A stretch of 64,000 bases of DNA, taken from assembly GCA_021209875.1 (NCBI GenBank), contig JAGYVD010000009.1, forward strand, positions 3,038,001 through 3,102,000, in the 5' to 3' direction. The translations under genes were made by a program, and so were the position numbers. Positions 55,255-64,000 of the stretch are shown one piece after another; position 1 is the stretch's first letter; each line of letters begins with the position of its first letter. This stretch comes from Rosellinia necatrix. Its lineage: Eukaryota; Ascomycota; Sordariomycetes; Xylariales; Xylariaceae. The notes beneath the pieces were generated by a model, which saw only the letters and a list, made by a program, of their open reading frames with translations, ran no database searches and had not been told where the DNA came from.

Positions 55255-58200
55255 TTAAGCGGTGCTTGGTGTCGTCGTCGTCGTCGCCGTGGTTGTCGTC
55301 GATATCCGGGTCTTTTTAACCGGTTTGGCCTTGCTGGCGACAGCCGCCTTCTTCGACGCTTCAGTTGCTAGCGTTTTCTGGGAGAAGTCTTTCCACTTCC
55401 TCCAACCGTCAAAATCGATTAAGGCTTGCATGCAACCCCATTCTTTAACCTTTCTTTGCAACCAGTCAAAGTGGACGGGCTGTCCGGATACGTCAGCGCA
55501 CGAGCTCATCAGGGATCAGGGGGCGCGCTTATGAAAGTGGGCCTAGCAAAGACTGACCTTGGTTAAGAAGTCGTTGCATCCGGCCGCCAGGGCCTCGTGT
55601 CGATCGCTCTGTAGGGAGCTTGCCGTCAGCGCGACGATAATGACAGGGCTCTTGAACATCTCGGTATTCGCAAGCTTATCTTCCTCAGCGGGCTCGGGCA
55701 ACACCTCATCGGGTGGACTGCTGGCTGACGAGGAGAAGACGCCGATTGAATTGACCTTCTCAATCCTGCGGATCTCGCGTGTGGCGTCGAGGCCGCTCAT
55801 GATGGGGAGCTGGATATCCATGAGGACCAAGTGGAAGCCGCCGGCCCGCCACTTGTCGACAGCTTCCTTTCCATTCACGGCTGTCTGCCAGCGGACTTTC
55901 AGCCGCTTGACAAAAGCTTCCAGCAGTCGGAGGTTGATCATGTTGTCTTCCACGATGAGGATGTTGATGGGTGGGACGGCGGTATCTAGGAGGCCGGACG
56001 GCAACGACGGCGGCTCAAAGGCACGCTTCTTCTTCGTCCGCATGGCGGAGAGTGGGGATGAAACACGCGGAGGGGGCGTAGCCGTCCGTTCGACGGCGGG
56101 GGGAGTAGGGATCGGGGGAGCCGTGGGCAGGTGGTTGGATTGGTCTGAAGATGCACCCGAATGAGTCCTCGAGTGACCTGGTCTAGAGTACTTGTGCGTA
56201 CCTGTGGGTGCGGCCGCTGGCTGGGAAGTGTGGGTGTTCGTGATGGTAGAGATGGGCGATACTGTGTGCGTCCTTTGCATGTTGGGGCGGTTGAGGAGCG
56301 TTCGTCTACCGCTGCCCGGAGAGGGCAATGGCGGGAGCGGGTTCCCGTTCACGATGCTCATGGAGGGGGTGAAGTGGAGGGTGTGTGGCCCGTTGATCAG
56401 CGCTGCTGGAACGGCGTGGTGAGCGTGAGCGTGAGCGTGTGCGTGAGGAGGAGGGAAGGGCGGGAAGTAGTCGCTTCCGGACTCGTGTGGTCGGTCGTCG
56501 GTGTAGAACCTCGGGTTCGGTGAGGCTTTCGGGGTTCTGCGCGAAGGTATATCGATGAGCAGAGCGTCGTCGACCCCCTGGCCGTTGGCGAAGTAGGAGT
56601 CGATGACCTTGGACATAACCTCGTCAGGTTGTAGGAGCCGGCTGGACTGCTGTTCCCGGTTCAACACTTTCAGGCTGAGATCGGGGGCATCGTATTGCCG
56701 GCCAAGAGAGTTGGCATATTTCCGAAGGATCTGCTCCCGGACATCGTCAACAAGATCGTCCTCATTGATAGTGATCAGCGTAGCCGATGCCAGGGGCCGC
56801 TTGACCCATATCTTCCTGGTGACCATGCCGGTCAATGGATCCAGTTGGTCGGGGTCGTCTAGCTCGACGTCGTGTGCGTGGCCATTGAGGAGGGCCCGGA
56901 CGATGTTGTTCTGGTAAGCCGGCAGTATGCTCTGTCTCCTCGGCGGTCCGCGGGGACGGGGAAATCCGGACGGCGAGAAGAAAGAGCGCAATGGCGAGGT
57001 GGCTGTTGATGGCGTGAGAAGGGAGGGGCTGTGCGGATTGTCGTCGACAGGGCTGGCGGCGGTGTTGTACTGGGCGTGAGCGTGGGGCTGGTCGGTGTCG
57101 ATGATGGTGACGGGTCGGGGTTCGGGCGACTGAGGTTCGAATTCGGATTCGGTGTAGGCCGATAGGAGATTGGGCGGAGTTGGAGGATGGTGGTGAATGA
57201 TGGGAAGCACGGTGCCGGTGCTGGTGGCGGCGGTGCTACTGGTGATGGTGGTGTCGGCGTCGAGGAGGGGAGGGGCGTTCGGGTCGTTTGTCGGGGTTGG
57301 TGCTGGTGCAGGCGCTGGTGCAGGCGCTGGTGTCGGTGTTGGTGCTGGTGCTGATGCTGGTGCTGGTGCTGGTGCTGATGCTGGTGCTGGTGCTGGTGCA
57401 GGTGCTGACGCTGAGGTTGGCGCTGTAATCGTCGGAGGGTGTCTCTGTAGATCGTTTCCCGGGAGAGCTGTAGCATTTAGATCGGGTGCTGGTGCTGGTG
57501 GTACTGCCGCTGCTAGATCGGGGGGTATTAGTGGAGCGGCATTGGCGCTTGTAGTGCCGTGGCAACCTTGTGCTAGGCCCGGACCTATCGCTGGCACTAA
57601 ACTCGGACCTATAGCAGATCGGCCTACCCTTGCTCCAGCACTCAAGCTTCCCGCCTCGTCTGCCTCGCAATCGCCGCCGGTGCTGGAAACGCGCGCTTGC
57701 CCCTCCGTCGATTGACCCCGTGGCCTGTCTGCGTGAACAGAAGCATCAGCATCGGGCCTGGGGACAGAGGGGTGTGGGTTATGATGGTGGTGGTGGTGAT
57801 TGTGACCGTGACTGTGACTGTGACTGTGACTGTGACTGTGACTGTGGTTGTGGTTGTGATTGTGGTTATGGTTATGGTTATGGTTATGGTTATGGCTGTG
57901 GCTGTGCCTATGGTTGTGATTGTTGGAATTGTTGCCATTCTCCCCGTTGCTACGTAGAGGTACAGGTACAGGGATGGGTATGGGTATAGGCAGAGGCATA
58001 GACATAGGCATAGGCATAGGCATATTGACGGGGTGGATGTTGCTGCCGGGGACGCGCCGCTCGTGGCTCAAGCCCCTCTCGCTTCCACGGACTCCGTGGT
58101 CACTACGCTCGTCCGAGGCGTCATATTCGGGCTGCGTCTGGGTGCTGACACTCGAGGCATCGTCACGTCCGAAGCTGTTCTTACTGGGTGACTTGGACAA

Positions 58201-58269
58201 CCGGCCACTGTCTCGTCGGAGCAGCGTCGCCTTGATCCGCTCCCTGAGGTTGCCCATTGCCGGTGCCAT
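55255..58269 (-). CDS. SSK1: SSK1 response regulator of the HOG pathway
   Basis: Exons 58269-55558 and 55479-55255, joined over an intron with GTCAGT donor, give about 978 residues. Ssk1 receives phosphate from the Ypd1 phosphotransfer protein and, when unphosphorylated, activates the Ssk2-type MAPKKK of the osmostress pathway. The receiver domain begins at INILIVEDNMINLRLLEAF; the phosphoacceptor is Asp about 818 in LVLMDIQLP, the conserved Thr is in ALTASS, and the Lys is at the exon junction in FLTK|P. After the splice comes WGCMQALIDFDGWRKWK, a hallmark of Ssk1. A 35-residue insertion before strand 5 is normal for the family. The N-terminal 700 residues are disordered and contain Met/Ile-Pro, His/Asn/Ser and Pro-Ala repeats. 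Confidence 0.93.
57296..57424 (-). repeat. Pro-Ala coding hexanucleotide repeat in SSK1
   Basis: GGTGCT/GGTGCA-type units on the plus strand, coding for alternating Ala-Pro (with some Ser and Thr) on the minus strand. Confidence 0.85.
57782..57915 (-). repeat. His-Asn and His-Ser coding repeat in SSK1
   Basis: GTGACT and GTGATT/GTTATG units on the plus strand encode long His-Asn, His-Ser and His runs near SSK1 residues 120-165. Confidence 0.85.
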
Positions 58270-58734
58270 CTGTAGCGCATAGCAACAGGAACTAGGCGGC
58301 CACCGGGCATCCCCTCGGGTTCCGGGTCGTGGAGGGAGCTCTGATGAGACGGGGTTCTCTTAGCATTTGGCAAACAAACAAGCCGCTGCCGCCGCCGCCG
58401 TCGCTGATGGTGGTTGTGTGTTGTGCTGTGCTGTGCTTTGACCGGACCACACATCTGAAGTCTACAACATCCACGGTACGCATTTATGTAAATAGCCAGG
58501 ATGCATAACGGCGTAGAAGGCAAACAGGTAGGTACATGGGGTACATAGGCATGATCCGTGGTGAGGTAGGTAGGTAGGAGGTAGGTAAGTTGGTAGACTG
58601 GAGGTGTACGGTACGTGAGAGGATAGGCAGGCGGATAGGTATTATACCTATTTCCCCAGCAAAACGGTGCCATCAAAACGACTACTTACCTACCAACCAG
58701 TGTAAGTCAGTCAGTAAGGAATTTGCACTTGCAA

Positions 58735-58935
58735 CCCATCCATCATCCCATCCATCCCCATCCTATCCTACCTACCACCTAAGTACTTATCCTATCCCAC
58801 CCCGTCTACCAACCCATAACCCATCCATCCACCAATCCATCCATCCATCCATCCATCCATCCGTCAACCACTCCATCCCCATCAGTCAGTCACTAATCTA
58901 CCAGTCGGTCAATCAGTTATTTAATCAGTCAATAA
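58735..58935. repeat. CCAT/CAGT tetranucleotide region
   Basis: Runs of CCAT/ATCC (densest at 58818-58862) followed by CAGT/CAAT-type units; a cluster of imperfect tetranucleotide repeats about 470-670 bp upstream of SSK1. Confidence 0.8.
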
Positions 58936-60260
58936 ACACAGAGATGCTGGTACTGCTGCAACCCACCACACCGGCATGCGGCACCGCGTAGAGCGTATAA
59001 CATACAGCGTACCATCCACCCTCCTCCCACTTCCACTCCGTAACCATAAATCCCTCCCCGGTGAATCCAGCGAATCCAACTAATCCGACAATGAGCCCCA
59101 GTCCAGGGTTGTCGCGTGCAGCACACACAGGGTCCGAAGGAGACAAGCTTGGTTTGCACGGCCAGACCCTGTCCATTGGGGCTGGCCGGGAAGCTTATTC
59201 GACCAGACGTGCATCGAGATCGTGATCACTGATGCATACAGCAACAAGCTCCAGGGACCGAGGTCGCACGATGATAATTACCCTCCCCCCGACCAACAGG
59301 AGCTCGGGGTAGCTAGCTAAGCAGCTAACGCGCAGAAGTGGTAGAGGTGGTAGAGGTGGCTAGCTCTCGTGGATTAGCACGGCTCTGCAACAACCTGCCA
59401 ATCCCCCTTGTCAAGCGCCCAAGATCGAGTGTTGAATTGTTTGAATGGGCATGTGGTGACCTATACAGCAGAGACACATGCGGCGCTAGGTCGAGCAGGC
59501 AGGCTAGGCGGATGGATGCGTGCTTGCTACATAAGTGCCTATGTATTTCCTAATAACCAGACGCGATGGGATAGGCTTAGCCGCCTACCTATCAGCCCAG
59601 GTAGATTATCTACCGACTACCTACTACCGACTACCTACTACCTACTACCTACGCACATAACTACCACCTCATTAGGCTGTTGCTTACCCGAGTGCTCGAC
59701 TTACATAAATACCACCGTTTATAGGCCTGATGTCGGGCTGTCAAAGACGTGTGTCGGCTCGTTTAACTACGGTACATAATGCATCACCGTCACTTGGCAG
59801 TCTAAGGATACCTAAGTAGGTACCTAGCCGACCCAACAACACTCAAAGCGTCAGATGTTGTAACTTGTAAGAGCAGGTGGCTTATATTGTCGATGCTACC
59901 TACCTAACCAATACGAAGAGGGGCCAATTCGCCAAGCATCGTTGGGCAATCGCTAGTTCAAAATGTCTGTAATATGAGTATCGTACTTGGGTAGGTACCT
60001 CTCTAGCACAATAGCAATCCTGATGCTGTGTTTGTGGGAGGCTCGAAAAAGGAAGGAAAAAAAAAAAGGATAAACATCGGAAAATTAACGATGAGTAAGG
60101 GATAAGAGACTGCCCCAGCGTTTATTCCTGGTTAAGGTCCGAGGGTAGGTGGTTTGCTGAGGTATAATTCAAGGGTGATGGTTTTCATGGTGATTGGTAG
60201 AGGTAAGCTACCTATGGAACTTAGCACCCATATTCAGTGCCCAGTGAGAGCCTCGATATT

Positions 60261-60293
60261 AGGTACCTGGGTAGGTACCTGGGTAGGTACCTA
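60261..60293. repeat. 12-bp tandem repeat AGGTACCTGGGT
   Basis: Two full copies and a partial third of AGGTACCTGGGT, about 270 bp upstream of the mS45 start codon. Confidence 0.8.
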
Positions 60294-60556
60294 AGCCTAG
60301 ATTGCAGCCGTAGCTTTACTTACAACTTACAAGTAAGAGGTACCTACCTAGGTTCCTACTCACTTTGCTTGGCCGGTTGCCCCCCCCCCACCAACAGCCA
60401 ATCGACAAATCATTAATCCGAGCGCCAACACCAATTTTCCAGACTAGCCTCGGGAGCTCTTCCAAATCCCATACATAAAAAGCATCACATCCTCGAGCAG
60501 CCTGTCCCCCCGACCTTTTAGTTTCCTGGTTCCCTGGGGAGTTGAGAGGTGTCGCC

Positions 60557-61857
60557 ATGCCACCACTAATTCCAACGCCGGCGCCGGCTCCCTCGATAAT
60601 AGCAAGGGTGAGTGCCGGCGCCGCGCGCCAGGCGGCCCCGTCGTCGTCGTTGTCGTCGTCGTCGTCGCCGTTGTCGTCGTTGTCGTCGTTGTCGTCGCCG
60701 TCACGGGTTCCCGTCGCCGCGAGCTTCTCGACGACGGCGAGCCGCCCGAAATTCAGCAAAGCTCGTCGTCTGTTCAGGGAGTGGGAGCGGAACCAAGGAG
60801 CCGTCTTTCGCAGACACACCACACCCGGTAGACCTACATACCTGGTGCCATTTGGAGCAAACCGGGGCTCTGCTCGTTTTCAGGATGAGGGCCCCATCGG
60901 CCCCTTCCCGCTCAACCCGCACTTTAAGAGCGTCACGGTCCTCGACGAGCAGGCGCGCAAACTGATATGGCAGAAGGTCATGCGTGACGGCGAGACCATC
61001 AAAGGCGTATCCGCCGAGTTTGGCGTTGACATCCGCCGGGTCGCCGCCATTGTGCGGTTGAAGGAAGTCGAACAGGATTGGCTAGCCAAGGTAAGCTCGT
61101 TCCACCCTGTTTTCCTTCCCGCCCGCCCTCTTCTCGGTCCTTATATGATGATATCAACATACCAATTCGATAAGTCTTGAAGACATCTACATGGTTACAA
61201 ACTGCTGTTGCGAGCCTCTCTGATCCCAAGTACCGCCACTTGTCTCGGTTGCACTGAACAAATTCTTGGCTTGGGATTGTATGTGCTAACGCGTGTTTTC
61301 TTCATGAATAGGGTAAACCACTGGCGAGGCCGTATGCCAGGGCTGTATTGTCAATGATGCACACACATTACATACATCCGAACCAAGCCAATCCACCGTT
61401 CGAGCCCATCAACGAGCTGCACGTACATCCCTACACAATGCAGCAGATCTTCTGGCCGACATCCGAGTCGCGCCACTTCACCAGAGAGGACGCCGCCAAG
61501 GCATTCCACGCAACCCTGCTCTCCCCGGACAAGAGAGTGCCGCATCCCGAACTCATAGAGATGGAGAGGGAGATCGAGCACGGTCGCCCGCTCTGGGACG
61601 CATCCGAGCGATTCAAGCAGGCCGTCATGGAATCCGAGCGCAGGGCTGCTGAGAAGCAAATAGCACGAGCCGCCCGCGAGGAGAAGAGGACTACCCGTAT
61701 CAACACGGAACGCTTTGAGTTCCGGTTCAAGCAGTTCAACTCGGAAAATGTCGGTCGGGATGGGAGATCACGCCGTGCTGTAGGCTGGCGGTACGGTGCG
61801 CCGCACGACGACCGGTCCAAGGGCCACCAGATCAAGATTCCTACTTCGGTACCATGA
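60557..61857 (+). CDS. MRPS35: Mitochondrial small-subunit ribosomal protein mS45 (MRPS35)
   Basis: Exons 60557-61090 and 61312-61857 (221-bp phase-0 intron, GTAAGC...AATAG) give 359 residues. The protein matches the fungal 37S ribosomal protein S35, now mS45, also listed as the eukaryotic mitochondrial regulator domain family. Typical segments are RPKFSKARRLFREWERNQ, GPIGPFPLNPHFKS, ARKLIWQKVMRDGETIKGVS and the helix KGVSAEFGVDIRRVAAIVRLK. Exon 2 has MHTHYIHPN and an Arg/Glu-rich C-terminal helix. The N-terminus is a Ser/Ala/Arg-rich mitochondrial targeting sequence containing a serine microsatellite. I chose the ATG at 60557 (MPPLIPTP); another in-frame start lies 15 bp upstream. It converges with the phosphatase gene, 347 bp apart. 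Confidence 0.88.
60641..60702 (+). repeat. TCG/TTG trinucleotide tract in targeting peptide
   Basis: Repeated TCG with TTG and CCG codons encoding a Ser-rich segment inside the mitochondrial targeting region of the mS45 gene. Confidence 0.8.
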
Positions 61858-62204
61858 TTTAGTATCTACTATATGGCATTCTGTGGGCTTTGGTGTGTAT
61901 CAATACTGTATTATGAAGTTCGGGAAGTGAATATCCATGGACGACAAAACATGCTTATGGGCTTTGTCTATGAAAATACACGTCTGCACACTCTCAACGA
62001 ACGAAGCCAGGCGCGGGGGGCTCAGTTGCTATTCAACTATCCATCCGTCTATGTATAGATGCCCCGTATCTACCCTTGTGCCTGACATTTGTATAAATAT
62101 GCATATACAGAGATATATATACTCCTTCGGGCCACAACCTCACGTCTAAGATAGCATACCGTGGTGTGGTATCATCTCGCCAGAGCGTAGGCTTAGCGAT
62201 GCTC
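61858..62204. other. Convergent intergenic region
   Basis: Short spacer holding the 3' flanks of mS45 (+) and the phosphatase gene (-). Only short frames of no recognisable kind. Confidence 0.5.
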
Positions 62205-63533
62205 TTACCATCGGATCGCCTCGTCTTCATAGGCCTCAACAATCATGTTCTTTCTCAACTGGGTTATACCTTCAGGCGTCAAAAAGCCTAGATCAAGGAC
62301 ACATTGCTCGATAGACCCGTATCGCGAGCGGATATGCGCTAGAGTCCCGAGCATCGCCTCTTTCCTTGAACATGAATGTTTATTAGCCTAGGTCTCATGT
62401 TTCTCATGGGTCACATATGTAAAGAGGAAAATAAATGAAGGCCCGGCAAAATCGGATGACTTCACCAACCAGGCAGAGGCAATAACAAGCCAGCATGCCT
62501 TAGTGTAGCCCGTACACGCTTGCCTACGGCCTATTCACCGGCAACGATGAACAAAAGACCTTCAGTTGAGACCAATCGCAAGAAGCTCTTCTACATTCCG
62601 TATTCTGCATCAGCAAGCAGATTATGGAAGTATAGGGAGCCAAGCCATATCGGCCATTCCCGACCTCTACTAGCACGATATGCGCGACGCCGCCGACGAC
62701 CATAATTCATGGGCTCGAGGTCTTGTTCACTCTGCTCCTCCTCACATGTCCGCCCGTCTTACTCAACCGATCCCGGGTGAAGGACCAGCCTTGTAGACGA
62801 TCGGTCGGCTAGGCGTCGCTACTCGCCAATCTCCGAGCCAGACGGGCCAGCCCCTGAGAAGCCCATTGAAAAAAAAAAAAAAAAAAAAAAAAAAAACGAT
62901 TATTCAACCGCGGAGTTGCAAAATACGAAGGATCGGGCTAATAGAATGGCGGCAAGGAAAAGAAAATCACGGGCATGGAATGTACGGAGAAGAAAACGTG
63001 GTGCGGATGCAGAGAAATCACGTACCTGGCGCCCACCATACGCCTCGCTCCCTTGGCGTCGATGCCGATCTTCGGGTTGCTTGATACATGCTTTACTAGC
63101 TCTTCGAGGCGAGAGTGTAGCCCAATTTCAGTTAGACTGATCCCCCAAGAAAAATACGCAAGTCAGCAACTTTTTTTTACAGCTCGGTAGCTTCTCGGGG
63201 TCATTGCGCATGGGAAAAAGAACTTGGGCAAGGCGGGAATCGTGATTGGCTCAAAGTATAGGTTGTCCAGGCTTGATGAACTAGTGGGCCACTCACTTAT
63301 ATTCATGCACGACAGCCTCGTCTGGCACGCCGCACAAGCTGAGTGCCAGGGCGACCACAACACCTGTACGGTCCTTTCCTGCGGTGCAATGGACAAGGCA
63401 AGGGGAAAGAGCTGAAGGAGAAGAAGCACTGGGGAATGCGGCTAAGTGGCCTAGAATCGTTTTGAAGGGCTGAAACTCATTGGCCGGATCGGCGGCAGCC
63501 TGAAGGATATCCTTGTACGCCTCAATGAAGCCC
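62205..63533 (-). CDS. Tyrosine phosphatase (Y_phosphatase3-like), N-terminus not found
   Basis: Three exons: 63533-63297, 63136-63026 and 62364-62205. The first contains the signature HCTAGKDRTGV (HC-x5-R catalytic loop with Cys and Arg), preceded by GFIEAYKDILQAAADP. Splicing continues as EYNLTEIGLHSR...ARRMVGA|RKEAMLGTLAHIRSRYGS, ending DEAIRW. This is the C-terminal two-thirds of a fungal tyrosine/dual-specificity phosphatase of the Y_phosphatase3 (DSP) family. Members normally begin with FRDIGGY, HVYDLRS and a WPG segment, none of which I could find between 63534 and the window edge. The missing part may lie beyond the window after a long intron, or the gene may be truncated. A run of 28 A on the plus strand (62869-62896) falls in the second intron. 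Confidence 0.75.
62869..62896 (+). repeat. Run of 28 A
   Basis: Uninterrupted homopolymer of A on the plus strand inside the second intron of the phosphatase gene (T run in the transcript). No target-site duplication was looked for. Confidence 0.9.
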
Positions 63534-64000
63534 TGGCGCGTCAATTAGTAAATGAACTGATCCGGCAAGTTAAACGTGGTCAACGGCGCGGAGGGGGGCG
63601 CCACACGTGCATAGACTAGGGCTTACTGCAGACGAGCTGACGGCGCTGCACCCTTGGTGCATTCTGAGGGACGCCGGTGTTGATTTCGCCATGCAAAAAA
63701 GAAAACGAGGATGCAACGCATTACCCACCATGATGTCACTGGACATCGTGCTAGGCATGCTTGGGTTGCGATGCCTTGCGGATGGGTAGTTACGTTCCAG
63801 TCGCATTGCCCAACGGGTGCGCTTAGTAGGCGTAGAACCCGCTGTGCGCGTGCTCACCTATCGGTAAATCCGAAAGCCTCTTTGCGCCCCAGAACACATC
63901 ATGCTGGCTCATCCTAGATCATATCCCGGCTCGGCTCTACTTGCTAGCCGGTAGCCGTTTCTCCCCGGAGTACATTTTATCTGTCTATCTGATAATGTTA
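63534..64000. other. Window edge, upstream of phosphatase
   Basis: Would hold the missing N-terminal exons of the phosphatase if the gene is intact; I find none of its expected motifs on the minus strand. Both strands have short frames of unknown kind. Confidence 0.4.

Larger units (their letters stand above)
58270..60556. other. Divergent intergenic region
   Basis: Promoters of SSK1 (-) and mS45 (+). A CCAT/CAGT tetranucleotide region spans 58735-58935; TAGG/CCTA words occur at 58563-58585, 59811-59826 and 60225-60355. A tandem repeat of aggtacctgggt lies at 60261-60293. No gene supported. Confidence 0.5.

Noticed and set aside
57197..57715. Plus-strand Ala/Gly-rich frame across SSK1
   Set aside because: Antisense reading of the Pro-Ala repeat; composition is a by-product of the repeat.
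63607..63789. Plus-strand frame with LTADELTALHP as an inverted phosphatase N-terminus
   Set aside because: Too little resemblance, and none of the expected DLRS or FRDIGG motifs follow.

Overview
The window is nuclear DNA of a filamentous ascomycete (Pezizomycotina, most likely Sordariomycetes; genus not determinable). Reasons: genes carry short introns (about 50-220 bp) with GTAAGT/GTGAGT-type donors and YAG acceptors. The proteins are recognisably fungal (PMT1, SSK1, RIM2, PAN3, a Zn2Cys6 protein). Intergenic DNA is strewn with CCTACCTAGGTA-type words typical of this group. No operons, CRISPR, plasmid or phage features were seen, and no convincing tRNA, rRNA or intact transposon.

Layout. 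1-7.8 kb: mostly gene-poor, with one two-domain GFA (zinc-binding) protein at 2.7-4.0 kb and a possible small Cys-rich protein at 5.7-6.1 kb. 7.8-12.3 kb: a fungal protein kinase (+) and a large conserved protein of unknown function (-). 13.3-16.4 kb: protein O-mannosyltransferase PMT1 (-). 17.8-19.2 kb: an RNase H-fold Gfd2/YDR514C-like gene with a damaged 3' part. 20.2-21.9 kb: splicing factor SF3A1/PRP21. 22.6-24.2 kb: a FAF2/UBXD8-like UBX protein (-). 25.9-29.8 kb: deadenylase subunit PAN3, split by a 1.6-kb intron that contains an unknown open frame. 31.3-32.0 kb: LSM7 (-). 32.0-36.9 kb: repeat-rich, gene-poor DNA. 36.9-38.9 kb: a protein with a C-terminal Zn2Cys6 cluster. 39.5-39.9 kb: a glyoxalase-like VOC gene with an apparent frameshift. 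41.0-42.4 kb: mitochondrial pyrimidine nucleotide carrier RIM2. 44.3-45.3 kb: sorting nexin SNX3 (-). 46.7-49.9 kb: an RRM RNA-binding protein (-). 49.9-55.3 kb: a long gene desert. 55.3-58.3 kb: osmostress response regulator SSK1 (-). 60.6-61.9 kb: mitoribosomal protein mS45/MRPS35. 62.2-63.5 kb: C-terminal part of a tyrosine phosphatase (-).

These are mostly housekeeping genes with no shared pathway. Several act in RNA metabolism (SF3A1, LSM7, PAN3, the RRM protein), but they are scattered and on both strands, so I infer no functional cluster. I found no clear new system. The best leads are the unknown open frame inside the PAN3 intron, a 26-nt intron-like interruption in the Gfd2-like gene, two frameshifts at G runs (VOC and Zn2Cys6 genes), and an in-frame retainable intron in SF3A1. 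Exon boundaries were placed by eye from splice consensus plus reading-frame and family continuity.
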